NCBI GenBank assembly: GCA_021397835.1
Contig: JAJFZO010000889.1
Span: 2,232,001 to 2,296,000, forward strand
Direction: 5' to 3'
Origin: Moringa oleifera
Taxonomy: Eukaryota > Streptophyta > Magnoliopsida > Brassicales > Moringaceae
Length of the DNA: 64,000 bases
This document shows, one piece after another, positions 47,689-61,700 of this stretch. Each line of letters starts with the position of its first letter. Position 1 is the stretch's first letter. A program made the translations under genes and the position numbers. Under the pieces are notes generated by a model. The model was not told where the DNA came from and made no database searches. It was given only the letters and a program-made list of their open reading frames with translations.

Positions 47689-49090
47689 GCCGCTTTGTTC
47701 AGGTATGTGAGTAGCAGTAGCAGTAGCACTTGGTTACACCTAAGTATTATATTTGAAACTGGTAGTTGAATTACATGGTCACCTTTTGTTCTAAGCACGA
47801 ATCTTTCTAGGAATGCTATGTTTGCACACCCCGCTGGATTCTGTTGTTTTCTTTCATACAATCTTTAATCTCATCAGTACATGGAAAATAATTTATTAAT
47901 GAATTATTTTGATTTGAAAAGTTAATGTCAAGATTGGAATATATAATTTTATTATAAATAATATTAATATTGTTGAAAGATTTATATTTCATTTGGAATA
48001 GTTAAAATCATATTGCTGAATTAATGACAGCATTATGTTGAGAAATAATCACATGTAGAGTTTCCTTTGGTAATTTGATTGACAGCATCAGGAAGTGTGA
48101 AACTCTTTAATCAAGTATACAATTTTTTAATGGTAGTAATATGAGTTATGTCTGGAGTTTAATGTTTCAAAAACGAGATCAATGCAGTGATATTTGATTT
48201 TTGTAATTTTATTACTGGGGGAATCCGCAATATTACTGATTTGACATTAACACATCTGATAAACTATGTTATGATGATTTAAAATTTCAAGTACTGTAGA
48301 ATCTATTATAATTGAATATATATATTATTAAAAATCATTTTGATTTAATGAAAAAATTAATAATCTTAGTATAATGAAGTTAAAAAGTTTAGAATAATCA
48401 TTAAACTCAACTATTATGCTTCAATTGATGTTATTTGAACAACCGACTTGTAATATTCTTATCAAAGTCATAAAGACCATGTAAAACAAGGAAGCTTGTG
48501 AGAATAAAAATCTAGGTTGCTTGAATGAAGAGAAAAAGTAAAGGAAAAGGGCCAAAGAAAATAAAGATATACTGTGTGAAGGATGAAATACATTTAATTT
48601 TAAGCTAGTTATGGGAGTATTGTAAAAGAAGATTTGATCCCTGACTTGATTTGAAATTATTGTTATATAAAAATATAGATAAATATAATTATCTCATTAA
48701 TTTGGTTGAGATTATTGCTGGTTTATAATCAGGTCACAAACATGAAGATCGTGGGCATCGTGTTCGTCGAGGAAAAGACCAGATGCTATCCTTATCCTGG
48801 GCCATCAAGTTCAAAGGTCACCGCTTTACTAAAAGCTACTTACAACTGTCTTTTACTTTTATTTTTCTGGAAAAATTACTTTTATTAATTTCTATTTTTT
48901 AAACAATTTTCATGATAACTATGTTTAGCTTAAACTGATGCAATGGATTTTTGTTATGATTTTATTAAAAATGCTCAACTCAAACAATCCATTTGAATTA
49001 ATTAACATTTTATTATATTTAGGATGATATATTTGTTGTCAATACAGAGCTTCAATGTGTCAAGCATGTTTATGCTCATAAAAATTTACT

Positions 49091-49127
<37 letters not shown>

Positions 49128-49932
49128 TTGGTTAAGGAATATTTTTCGACATTAATTCTGATATAGGTTGAAATTTCATATTTATAATTCCCCTGATCTG
49201 TAATTATTAATTTTTTATCAAGTAAAATTAAATATTTTTTCATTGTATTTTTTTTACATAGAATCTAACAGTTTTGATGAATATAAGATTTTTATTAGAG
49301 TTAAATACAATATAATTTAAATATTAGTTAATTAATTAATTAAATCAATAGTGTAATAGCCGGCATTTTTAGATAACATTTAATGGTAACCAATAGAATG
49401 GGTAGGCTCAAAAGTGATAGCAAATTGCAAAGTTCTTCACAAGGTTAACTTCCTTGGGAAGCAAGAATTAGATCCATATAGTCTGAAAGGTCATGCATGA
49501 CTCTCTAACTTCCACCAAACAACTGTACCAATTAGGTTTTGTTGTACATTTAAAGATAAGTAAATAAATATTACTTAATGATATTAGTATTTTTATTAAT
49601 TTCGGTTATCTTAATTTGTTAATAGATATTGATATGAGATAATGGAATAAAATTAAATGAATAAAAATTTGTTTTGTAATTATCTTTGTTATCAATAAAT
49701 GGTGAGATTTTTTTTTTATTTAAAAAAAACCTGTTCTGACTATCACAATCTTAAACAAATACGAAGAGCAATGACTATAAGTTCCTCATCCTTCCTGTTT
49801 GTCTCCATTTAACTTCTCTCTCTCTCTCTCTCTCCCTCCGTTGCGAGTCGTCTCGCACTCCATTTTCTTTAAATTTTCTCTTCTCTGTTCCTCTCTGTTC
49901 ACTTTGTTTTCTCTCCTTCCCTCACTACTTTC
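47689..49932. other. Intergenic between RIBA and the helicase
   Basis: RIBA 3' UTR, then AT-rich sequence with a long TA microsatellite (about 49094-49126). The end of the stretch holds a CT-rich leader (CT run 49815-49834) just before the helicase ATG. Upstream TTTATTTAAAAAAAAC near 49720 is only weakly TATA-like. No gene is supported within. Confidence 0.6.
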
Positions 49933-52900
49933 ATGGAGAATTCGGTCCCACCTTCTACTGGCCGGCGACCAGGAACTCACCGTAGACATCCCTTCGCCTC
50001 CCGCCATCCACACCGTGATGTACAACCTCAATCGTATTACGGGCACCACCGGTGTCACTACCAGCGTGTCTCCAATTTCCCACCTAGTAGCTGGCGGGAA
50101 CGCACTCCGGGAACTAACCCTACCCAGCAGGTCCAAATTCCCCGGCCGACGTTTGTCGTCGAACTCCTCCGCCCACCAGACAATCGCCAGAGCAGCGTCA
50201 TAAAAAAACCGGAAATCGAAGCCATAATCTCTAAATGCAACCTCTCCCCAGAACGCCTCCTCGTCCACGAGGCGGGTCCCACTGCTGCTTCCGTGTATTT
50301 CAGGCAGTGGGCCGACGCCCTCTCAGCTACAGTCGTCCTCTGGGAATCTCGTCTCCGCAGAGTTCATGACCTCTCTCCCAATCTTATCTCCGACGTGATG
50401 GTCTCCTCCGATGCCGTCGAGCTCGAGGAGAAACTTCGAGACGTCTTCTTGACTCATGTGAAGTCGCTCATCGACGGAGAGACTGTCAGGAAGTGGCAGA
50501 AGAAGATTGACGACAAGTCCGACGAGATCGCGTCCGTCTCGCGTTTGATGAAGAGGAAAGGTCTTCGGCTTGCAACTTTCGACGAGCTGCTTGAAATGAA
50601 GAAGGGATTAATGGCGGAAAGGAACTTGCTCGCAAAGAGGGTGAGGGAGTTCAAGAGTGCTATGCGGTGCGTTTTAGGGCATCTGGAAAGAGGGGGGAGT
50701 AATTGGTGTGGTGAGGAGGAGGAGGAGGAGGAGGAGGCGGGGGTTACCAGTTTCCCAGTGTTTATGTTCCATGGGGACTATGATTGGGCCCGTATTCATC
50801 AGCTGACATTGCGGGAGTGTCGAAGGTTGGAGGATGGTCTGCCTATTTATGCATATAGGCGAGATATCCTCAGGAGAATTCATGCTGATAAGGTAATTGT
50901 TTTGTATTCCCTTACCTTTTCCTCTGTATCTCCTCTACTTTCACTTCATTTGTTCTTACAGTTGGTGCCAGTTCAATAGGTTCATGTTTTCTAGAAGTTT
51001 AAAACAAATTAGTGGTCGATTTTTTTTTTTGAAAAACATAAGAAAATTAGTGAGCAGAGTGTGCTTGTGTTTCTTTAATTTGTGGGCAATAATTGATGCT
51101 TTGGAAGAATGTATATAATATTTGATTGATTTAGAAAATTGTGGATATTAGGGGTGTGATTTATGTGAGACAGGGGGAATAATCTGTAGAAGAATTGTAG
51201 AAAGTTCTAAGTAGATGGAATTGAAAATCATCTGAAAGGACAATAAATATTGACCTACACAGAAGGAGCTCACAAATAATGGATTTCCACAGGATTGAAG
51301 AAAATGCATAACTAATTAAATAAAAAAAAGAAAATGTATAACAAGGTTCAAGAAAAACCTAGTTTATATTTTTCAGAGCTGTTGCAATTGCAATAGTGCC
51401 TCAATTGCTAATGCATGAATTTTCCTCTCACCTTTTGTGTCTTTGGATTATGAAGGATGTCTTTCCTTTATGCCTTTGGCTTGATTTGATTGGCCTCTGA
51501 TGCTGAGCCACTCATTTTTGTTCTCCAGGTTATTTCACCTGCTAAGTACTGTCTCCATTTTTTTTTTCTTAATACTGGCTTGTTCATTGTTCTCTATTTT
51601 CATTTTACTTGCTTATGTATCCTTTTCTCTGCTTTGCTGATCAAGCGCTCTGTCAGTAAGTTATGTATTTATTCGATTACCAATTTGTTTTTTCATAAGC
51701 ATATTGGCTGCTTTTTCCGTACTTTTTACAGTTGAATGGAGTGCTTCATCAGTTTTCTTTGTTACCTCTCTTTCATTGTCATTCATGCATGACTGTCTTT
51801 TGTGGATTCATGCTCTTCAAAAATTTTTTGCTCCTAGCGAAAGATCCATATAATTGAACCCAGATAGAAAGGATGTAATATAAACTAAATTTCTTATATT
51901 AATGTTTCTTCAATGTAAAATCATGTATTGATTGTGCTAACTGTTCAGTTGGTGCTCATAAGTCTCTTCATTGCATGGATATTCTTTTTTCATCCTCTAA
52001 CCATAATTCGTTGCAGATTATGGTATTAATTGGAGAGACTGGGTCTGGAAAGAGTACACAGTTGGTCCAATTCCTTGCTGATTCAGGAGTAGCTGCTAAT
52101 GAGTCCATTGTCTGTACTCAGCCACGGAAGATGGCTGCCCTTTCATTGGCGCATAGGGTCACTGAAGAAAGCAGTGGGTGTTATGAAGCCAATTCAGTCA
52201 GCTTTTGCCCAACATTTTCATCTGGTCAGCGGTTTGATTCCAAGGTGATTTATATGACAGACCATTGTTTACTGCAGTGCTGCATGAATGATCGGAATTT
52301 GTCTGGGATTTCATGTATCATCATTGATGAGGCTCATGAAAGAAGCCTGAACACTGATCTGCTTTTGGCATTGGTTAAAGATTTGTTCTATCGGCGGTTG
52401 GATTTAAGGGTTATCATGATGTCTGCAACAGCTGATGCAAAGCAACTCTCAGAGTATTGTGGTTGTGGTATCTATCACGTGATGGGGAGAAACTTTCCAG
52501 TTGATATCAGATATGTTCCTAGTGCCACTATGGGGACTTCTGGTTCTGGTTTCATTGCTTCGTACGTTCAGGATGTTATGAGGATGGCAGTGGATGTTCA
52601 TAAAACAGAGAACGAAGGGACAATTCTTGCCTTTTTGACTTCTCAGGCGGAGGTGGAATGGGCATGTGAAAGGTTTGAAGCTCCGTCTGCAGTTGTATTT
52701 CCCTTACATGGAAAACTTTCTTCTGAAGAGCAATTTCGTGTTTTCCAGAACTACCCTGGGAAAAGAAAAGTCATATTTGCTACAAACATTGCAGAGACAT
52801 CACTTACGATTCCGGGGGTTAAGTATGTTATTGATTCTGGGATGGTCAAAGAGAATAAGTTTGAGCCTTGCACCGGCATGAATGTCCTTAAAGTTTGCAG

Positions 52901-55900
52901 GATCAGTCAGAGTTCTGCCAATCAACGTGCTGGTCGTGCTGGGAGAACCGAACCTGGAAGATGTTACAGACTTTACACCAAAAGTGATTTTGAGTCAATG
53001 GCTCCAAACCAGGAGCCTGAGATCCGCAGGGTTCATCTTGGTGTTGCTGTTCTGAGGATTCTTGCTTTGGGCATCAAGAATATACAGGATTTTGATTTTG
53101 TTGATGCACCCAGTACCAAAGCCATTGACATGGCCACTCAGAATCTTCTTCAGTTAGGAGCCGTCACTGAAAAAAATGGTGTTCTTGAATTAACTGAGGA
53201 AGGGCGACATCTGGTTAAATTAGGAATTGAACCTAGGCTTGGCAAGCTGATTCTCAGTTGCTTTCATCATGGTTTGCGGAAAGAGGGCCTTGTTTTTGCT
53301 GCTGTAATGGCAAATGCCAGTAGCATATTTTGCCGAGTTGGTAATGATGTTGACAAGTTAAAAGCCGATTGCCTTAAGGTGCAATTTTGCAATCACAATG
53401 GTGATCTGTTCACTTTGGCTTCTGTGTACAGAGAATGGGAATCTCTTCCTGAAAAAAGGAGAAATCAGTGGTGTTGGGAAAACAGCATAAATGCCAAGTC
53501 CTTGCGGAGGTGCGAGGACACTGTCAAGGAACTTGAAATGTGCCTCAAAAATGAACTATCCATTATTATTCCCAGTTACTGGGTTTGGAGTCCTCATGAC
53601 TCTAGTGACTATGATAAGTATTTGAAAAAGGTTATACTCTCTTCCCTTGCAGAAAACATAGCAATGTATTCGGGATATGATCATCTTGGTTATGAAGTCG
53701 CATCGACTGGGCAACATGTTCAGCTACACCCTTCGTGTTCATTACTAATTTTTGGTCAGAAGCCAAGCTGGGTTGTTTTTGGTGAACTCCTATCAATTAC
53801 TAATAAATATTTGGTTTGTGTAACTGCCTTTGACGTCGAATCTTTGTCTACTCTTGACCCTCCTCCCTTGTTTGATGTCTCCAAAATGGAAGACAAGAGA
53901 CTGCAAGTAAAGGTGTTGACGGGTTTTAGCAGCACCCTTCTGAAGAAGTTTTGTGGCAAGTCTAACAGTAGTTTGCTTTATCTTTTATCACGTGTTAGGA
54001 CTGCGTGTATGGATGAACGGATTGGTATTGAAGTCAATGTTGATCAGAATGAGATTCTATTATTTGCACCTTCAAAAAACATGGAAAAGGTTTTTGCCCT
54101 TGTAAATGACGCTTTGGAGTATGAAAAGAAGTGGTTTCGTAATGAATGCATGGACAAATGCTTATATCATGGACCTGGGATTGGAGCTCCTATAGCATTA
54201 TTTGGGGCTGGTGCTGAAATCAGGCATCTGGAACTTGAAAAGAGATTTTTGACAGTTGATGTATATCATTCAAATGTGTATGCCATCAATGATAAGGAGC
54301 TTTTGATGTTTCTGGAGGAGTATGCCTCTGGCAGTATCTGTTCTGTCCACAAGTCAACAAGCAACGGACTAGAGAGTGATGAGAAGGAAAAGTGGGGCAG
54401 GGTAATGTTTCTTACTCCTGATGCTGCTGAAAAGGCTGCTGAGCTTGATGAAGTTGATTTTGGTGGCTCTGTATTACGAATACTTCCTTCACAGACAAAT
54501 TCTGTTGCTGATCATAAAATGTTCTCATTCCCTGCTGTTAAAGCCAAGGTGTCTTGGCCTCGCAGGCTCAGCAAAGGACTTGCAATTGTTAAATGTGATG
54601 TCCAAGATATTGATTTTCTGATTGAAGACTTCTCTAACCTTGTCATAGGAGAAAAGTGTGTCAGATGTGAACGTAGCAGAAAGTCTGCAGATTCGGTTAT
54701 TATATATGGACTTAATAAAGAGCTTCCTGAAGCTGAAATTTTGGATGTCTTGAGGACAGCTACACAGAGGAGAATTCTGGACTTTTTCCTGGTAAGAGGA
54801 GATGTTGCTGCAAATCCATCTTCTGCTGCTTGTGAAGAAGCATTACTGAGAGAAATGTCCCCCTTTATGCCTAAAAAGAGTCCCAACATTAACTCTTGTG
54901 TAGTCAAGGTCATCCCACCACAACCGAAGGACGCTTTCATGAGAGCTTTCATCACCTTTGATGGGAGATTACATTTGGAGGCAGCAAAAGCTTTGCAGCA
55001 ATTAGAAGGGAAAGTATTGCCTGGATGTTTGGCATGGCAAAGGATAAAGTGCCAGCAATTGTTTCATAGCTCCTTGTCTTGCTCTGCATCTGTGTATTTT
55101 GTGATCAAGAAGCAGCTCGATTCCTTAATTGCACGCTTCAATCGATTAAAAGGTACTTTTTGTCACATATCACTATTATTTAATTTATTATTATTATTGT
55201 TATTATTATTATTATTATTTTTACCGTTTTGGTTTTTTTTTGCTTTTATGTACACCCACATGCATAATGCCCATAGTGTGATGGCATGTGACGATATTGT
55301 TTGTGTCCCTGCCTCCCATTTGGCTGAATTTATCTTCTCCACATTTTCCTCCTGATCTTGGCCTAGTCTGAGCCCTAACTTTCAAATGGGATCATAACCT
55401 CTCACTTGCCGCACTCATGCACGCATCAGGTGCCCACATGAGTAGCAGGAAGATTACCCTATTAAGATGGTAGATGCTAGTTTGCTAGACTTTGATGATG
55501 CATATTCTTGGGGCTAAAATTTGCGCTGTTGAACTATGCTATCAAGGTTTAGGTAAGCCATATAGTTGATCTTTGACATATAAGAACTTTAGGATCAGAA
55601 TGCTTGTTAATACATGGTTGCCTATCTAAACAAGTTTTGGACTCGTTGAACATTAAGTATGTGAGGAATGGAAAGGATAATAAAAATGGGTGATTTTATG
55701 TCTTTAAAAACCTGCACAATTGAAAGTTCTTCTAATCAAGTACTTTTATTAGTGCAGAAAGATGTTTCTATGTCCTTTTAGACAAGAAACTATGAATTAG
55801 TGAGTCAATCTGTGGACCACCGCAAATAAAATCTGTGGAACCCCAAATGTATTTCCTGTCAAGACCAACTGAATCCAGAATATAATTGATGACTGTAGTT

Positions 55901-57194
55901 GTGTCGGTAATTGTTCTAATTTGGACATTCTTCCTGAAATTATGTTAACGACTAACAGGAATGAAATGTGTCATTTACAGGTACCGAATGCTGTCTAGAA
56001 CGGAACTATAATGGTTCTTATCGGGTGAGAATATCTGCAAATGCTACAAAAACTGTTGCAGATTTGAGAAGACCTCTAGAAGAGCTTATGACAGGAAGGA
56101 CCATAAACCATGCCAGTCTCACTCCAATCATTTTGCAGCATCTCTTCTCACGAGATGGCATCAATCTGATGCGATCATTACAGCGAGAGACAAGAACTTA
56201 TATTTTGTTTGACAGACATAGTCTGAAGGTGAGGGTTTTTGGTTCATCAAAAAATGTTGCCATGGCACAGGACAAGTTGATTCGATCCCTTTTAACATAC
56301 CATGAAAGCAAGCAATTGGAGATCCATCTCAGGGGAGGTGATCTGCCCCCAGACTTGATGAAGGAAGTGGTAAAGAAGTTTGGGCCCGATCTCCACGGGC
56401 TCAAAGAGAAGGTGCCTGGAGCTGACCTTACTCTTAATACACGGCGTCAAATCATTTCTGTTCATGGTGACCTTGAGTTGAAGCAGAAAGTAGAAGAGGT
56501 GGTTTATGAGGTTGCACAGATGAATCGTGGTTCAACTGGGAAGCATGATAGTGAAATTACCTGCCCCATTTGCTTGTGTGAGGTTGAGGATGGTTACTTG
56601 CTTGAGGGTTGTTCGCATTTGTTCTGTAGGTTATGCTTGGTGGAACAGTGTGAATCTGCAATTAGAAACTTGGATAGCTTTCCGATATGCTGTGCCTCTC
56701 TGGGTTGCAAGGCTCCTATTGTGCTTACAGATTTGAGGTCTCTCTTGTCAAGTGAGAAATTGGAGGAACTGTTTAGGGCTTCTCTGGGGGCATTTGTTGC
56801 ATCTAGTGCAGGTGCCTACAAATTTTGCCCTTCTCCTGACTGCCCTTCGGTATATCAAGTTGCGGAACCTGGGACACTTGGTGAGCCATTTCTATGTGGA
56901 GCTTGTTATGCAGAGACTTGTACCAAGTGCCACTTAGAGTATCATCCGTACATCTCGTGCGAGAGATACCGAGAGTTCAAGGAAGATCCAGACTCATCCC
57001 TGAAGGAGTGGTGCGAAGGAAGGGACAACGTCAAGGCTTGCCCACTTTGTGGATATACAATCGAGAAGGTGGAAGGGTGCAACCATATAGAGTGTTTGTG
57101 TGGGAGGCACATTTGCTGGGTATGTTTGGACATATTTACTAGCAGTGATGACTGCTATAGCCATCTGAGATCTGTACACTTAGGCATCCAGTGA
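49933..57194 (+). CDS. DEAH-box RNA helicase with C-terminal RBR (RING-IBR-RING) E3 ligase module, DEAH11/DEAH12 type
   Basis: Three exons, 49933-50892, 52017-55152 and 55981-57194, with introns of 1124 and 828 bp; 1769 residues, close to the family length of about 1780. The N-terminal 320 residues are Arg/Pro-rich, then helical. The helicase core holds motif I GETGSGKST (326-334), motif II DEAH (424-427), motif III SAT, motif V TNIAETSLTIPG and motif VI QRAGRAGR. HA2/OB-like regions follow. The RBR module begins with CPICLCEVEDGYLLEGCSHL at about 1560, then the IBR and a second RING with CNHIEC, whose last Cys (about 1737) aligns with the thioester-forming Cys of HHARI. So RNA unwinding and ubiquitin transfer are predicted in one chain; family members carry plastid annotations that are uncertain. 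The ATG at 49933 gives the family's N-terminus, and no frame defects were seen. Confidence 0.95.
55177..55225. repeat. (TTA)n microsatellite in helicase intron 2
   Basis: A TTATTATTA run begins about 25 bp after the exon 2 donor. It extends the open frame past the splice site as a poly-Leu stretch, which explains why a naive reading gives a longer exon. Confidence 0.8.
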
Positions 57195-57593
57195 ACTTTT
57201 AACACATTACTATTATGGGTAGGCTTCTGGTAGTCCATGTACGTATAGCCAAATGTATATAAGTTGGCATAGGGTTAATTAGGATGCTTGCTTCTGTATA
57301 TTATTCACTAGTAATGTTAATGTTTTGTTGCACGCACTGAAGAAAGAAGAGGCATCTTCAGGTTCTTCATGAACGAACATTAGGAAGATTGGAAGAGATT
57401 GTCGATATGCATATCAACTTCCTGTTCCTGTTCTGAATTCTCTGTACAGTGCCAAAGTTTAAAACATGAATATAAGTGGCCGTATTCTCTGTTTGCTTTG
57501 CCATATACTATAGTCAGACCTGATCATGCGAAGAAACAAGAAAGAAAAGGCCTCTGCAAATAATTCCCTTATCTGCACCATTTTCACTAGAAC

Positions 57594-58193
57594 TCAGAGC
57601 AGATATCTGGAGCCAAAGGCCAGTCCCACACCAGCAATGCCCAGACAGACAGCCAAAGCCACAAACAACGGCTGTACCCCGCCATCTTCCCCGTCCTCTG
57701 GTCTGTCACATCCGCGACAAGAGTTCCTCTCCTTCCTCGGGCATTGAGAACGCAACACTGAAACTTGAATCTCAAGCAACTTCACCCACTGCTTGTACGC
57801 CAACAACCTCAATGACTCTTCCAGCAAAGCTTTGGATAGGCAATCCCTTTCCTTGGCCAAGCTTGCAGCCTTCCTCTCCGCTTCCCTCGCCCTTGTCTGC
57901 GACAACCTCAACGCCTTCAACAGCTCCAACTTCTCGTTATCAGCGTCCGCTCCTCTGTACACATCAAGCTGATAGGAATCGTCTTTCCGTCCCCCCATCT
58001 CGCTACAGATTCTATTCATCGATGATATGACCGTCTTGTCCGGCCAGGAAAACACCTTCAACGGCGGAGGCAAATCGCAGTTCTGCATCAGGTCAAAACT
58101 GGATTTCTGGGAGACCATCAGACCCATCACCATCTCCTTCTCGCTCAACACTGTAGAATTCAACTTAGGTTTATTCGTCCCGCACCCTGCCAT
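57594..58193 (-). CDS. Coiled-coil protein with C-terminal membrane anchor, uncharacterised
   Basis: Single-exon frame of 199 codons from ATG 58193. The N-terminal half is polar with a PPPLKVFSWPDK segment. Residues about 85-150 are Leu/Ala/Lys/Glu-rich with heptad spacing and should form a coiled coil, partly the LSQTRAREAERKAASLAKER run. A short Cys-rich, acidic linker follows. The last 25 residues are hydrophobic (LFVALAVCLGIAGVGLAFG) ending SRYLL, as in a tail-anchored or single-pass protein facing the cytosol. I do not recognise a named family, but codon texture, a plausible TATA box and clean domain structure support a real gene. It converges on the helicase gene, with 399 bp between stop codons. 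Confidence 0.82.
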   Translation of the reverse strand: MAGCGTNKPKLNSTVLSEKEMVMGLMVSQKSSFDLMQNCDLPPPLKVFSWPDKTVISSMNRICSEMGGRKDDSYQLDVYRGADADNEKLELLKALRLSQTRAREAERKAASLAKERDCLSKALLEESLRLLAYKQWVKLLEIQVSVLRSQCPRKERNSCRGCDRPEDGEDGGVQPLFVALAVCLGIAGVGLAFGSRYLL

Positions 58194-58382
58194 GGGAGAT
58201 GCTTCTGCGCATGCAATTCGAGGCCGATTCAGATCGATTTCGATCAGACCTCGGAAGGGAAGCCCTGTTTTAGGCGTGCAAGAAAGAGAGGATTAATATA
58301 TAAACATACAGTATGAAATTTCAGTTTCTTAGCAATGTACAGCAAGATTTATTAAAGCATTCATTAATGGCAGACTGTGTGG

Positions 58383-58400
58383 TCTTCTATATATAGAAGA
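58383..58400. promoter_or_regulatory. TATA box inside an 18-bp perfect palindrome
   Basis: TCTTCTATATATAGAAGA is its own reverse complement and contains TATATATA (58388-58395). It lies about 195 bp upstream of the coiled-coil gene's ATG on the minus strand. The symmetry means it could also serve rightward transcription. Confidence 0.5.
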
Positions 58401-58792
58401 AATTCCTTCCTTGCGTGCTCAGACAACCATATGCGTTTCAACAACATACTGGGCTTAGATTCCCATGTAAGCCAACTGAAATCTCCACTCCACCCTTTCC
58501 TTAACAATCAATATGCTCTATTTTTGCAGAGTTATTAATTGAAATCTCTGGTTTTAATTCAAAAAAGTTAATATATCAGCTTGTATACAAAATTTAAACA
58601 TTAATTAGTAAAATAAGATCAGAAAACTAAAATACTTGCCATTAAATTCATCTTTTTGAAGGGGTCAAGATCTCGTAGCAGTAGGTAGATATGCACACAT
58701 GTACTGTATTATTGGTGAAGGGCAATAGTTGATTGTTGACGTAAAGATTAAAATAAAACAGTCCACGGTACTCACGAAACCAAACTTTAATT

Positions 58793-61700
58793 TCATAAAG
58801 TGCAGTCCTTTATCTTCATTTGCCTTTTTTTTTTTTTTGTTTTGTTTTTGGCAATCCATCTTCTCTTGATCCAAATCAATCTTGCTTTCACAGGCGAGTC
58901 CAATGGCCTTTCTCCCTCTTTCTCCAGCTCCTTTACCTGCAAGTATTAATGTAAGAGTTTTAAAGAACATACATGAAATTAAACTATTTTAAAGGGTACC
59001 TTGATATTCTCTCATGTAAACTCTGATCAGACTGATTGTTAGGTTTTATTTTTGTTTTTACATTGAATAAAATTTACTAATTCGATGTAATATAAATATG
59101 AATTGTTTAAATTTTATAAAATATCTTTTTTTTATAGCATTATGTGAGTATTGGTTCAGTTCTGTGAGTTTGGTTTAAAAGTTTTAAAAACTGAATTATT
59201 TGAATTTGTTTAAAAAAAAACTGAAAATTAACTAAATGTTAATAAAAACCCATTAAATCTAACTGATTTTTTATTTAGTTTTTTAATAAAAATTTAAATA
59301 AAACAAAATTAATTGATATTATATTCACATAATTTTTCTTTATCATTTTAAAATTAATATACACTTTATCAAACAAAACTTTTACAATAAATTAATTTCA
59401 TAAGTCAAATATCATATAATATAACAAATTAATAATTACATAAATTATGTAATTATTTCATAAATAAATATAATGTTTTTTATATGTTAACATTTTTTAT
59501 AATAAAAATTTAACTTTGCATAAAATAAAAATAAATTTAATAATTAAAATAAAAAATTGATTTTTCAAACTGTGATAAAAATGGCCGATTAAATTGATTA
59601 TATACTCAAATTAAAAAATAGAAAAATCTAATTGAATTAACTAAAATTAATTTGATACTCAGTTAATTTTGATTAATTCTGGCCTTTAGATGTGACTTTC
59701 AAAACAATAAAATCTTATGATGACATAAAAAATAGAAAATACTTTGTACGGAGTCATGTATCTTTATGGACCATTTTCAATTAACATTAGTATCTCATAC
59801 AAAATATTATGTTTACATTTGGAGGATGTATTTTATATAAAATAAAAAATTATTAATTTAACGCAACATAAATTTAAATATATTTTAATTTCAAATTTTT
59901 TTAAAAAAATTAGTAACTCGATCACAATAATATTTTTAATAAACAAAATTTTATAGCTACCATATTAGATTCATCATGATTTTGCTCATTAATTATAATA
60001 TTTGCTCGGTGACATGCATTCATGACATGCATCAAGTTAAGGTCAGCAACTAGTCTGGTTGGCCAAGCCCATAAAAATTCTGATCCAAAACCCGATATGT
60101 AATTTAATTTAACGATTTTTTTTTTTTTGTTAATAACAGGCAAGTTCGAGACCCTGTGGAGCTACATATATTGACGAGTTATCTCATCTAACTTTAAATG
60201 AGTCAATTTAATGAGCTTTAACAAATTATATACAAGATAATTTAATAAATATTTATGTAAATCAATTTAATAAATAATTTTATTTATTATTTTTAAAAAA
60301 TAATATATATAAATATGCAAATCTTAACATATAAAATAAAATTATAATAAAAATAATATAAAAAATTATGAAACCAATAACTTTAAAATCTAAAATATCA
60401 AATATATAATGAATTTAATATATTTTATACATAATATTAAATTCAATAAAATTAATGAACAATATATGTTGTTACTTAATTACAAAATAAATTTTAAATA
60501 ATATGAATAACATTTAATTTTTACAAATAAATATATTAATTTTATTTTCATAAAATAAACAAATTTATAAATATATGTAAATCAAAATAAATATATATTA
60601 TTAATTTTTATTAATTAATTTTTTATATTTATAAAATTTATTCTATAATTTTAAATGAATTTAAACTAGTGTATTAACTCTTTTAATTAAACTTAACATG
60701 TAGATTGATTCCACTTAAAACTTTGAAACTCACAATTCAACTTATTTATCAAATAACTAACCTTAGATAGATTATTTATTAAATAAACCAGACTAAAACC
60801 TGTTGGGTGCAACTATAACAAAACCTAACCATAGCCCACGAGCTCAATCACGAGACTGAGCATCAAATATGGAAAATCAACTTTGAAATATTGAAGATGT
60901 AAATTGACGTGTCATAATGATTAAGCAAGCAAGAAAAAAGTAAAGATTTCTAGTAGTAGTAGTAGTGAACCTTGTGGATGAGCTCTTCAGCCAGCTCTGC
61001 CTGCTGGACTACCTCTTCTGCTAAACCTTTGACAGATTCCACAGCTTCCTTCAGCTTTGTATCTTCAGGAACCTTATTTTCTATCTCATCAGCCACCTTC
61101 TCCACTTGCTCTGCTAGTTCCTCCACAACTTCAGTTACACACTCCACTGTTTCTAAGATCCGGACCACTTTACCTGAACACCAACGAATCTTCAGTAAAT
61201 GGGCTTGTAGGAAATGGAATCCATTCGTCAGTCGCAGAAGAAGAAAAAGAGAGAGAAACCAACTTTTAAGGGTCATTAAAGGTCCCCGTTTGTGCCTGAA
61301 AGAAGGCAGAATAATGGACAAGAGTACTCCCACCACCCACTTTTTCCTGCATAAAGCCACGAAACATTGTGTTTGGAAGCCAAAAAATCATTCAGTGCAA
61401 GTGATAGAAGAAGAAAGTTTCAGAACAATTACCATGCGGGAGATGGGTCTTTATTTGCTGGAGATGGAGTTTATGGGTGAAAGTTGTTTGATGCTCTCTT
61501 ATGTCCCTGGAATGGTCGTGAAGATCAACTTACAGGCTTTACCATTTAAGAATACATGCAGATTCAAGCTTAATTTCTAGCTGACCCAACAAAAACAAAA
61601 AGAAAGAGAAAAAACAGAAGATCTTACAATGGAGCTTTGTGATCTTTAACGTATTCCAACTTGCATGAGAAGCTGATCAAAGACGAAGGTTTATGATTTA

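Noticed and set aside
49786..50268. 160-codon minus-strand frame
   Set aside because: Antisense shadow of the GC-rich first helicase exon and its CT-rich leader.
60972..61580. 202-codon plus-strand frame
   Set aside because: It is antisense to exons 2 and 3 of the four-exon gene; its Ser/Thr-rich start is the mirror of the Glu/Val-rich helix.
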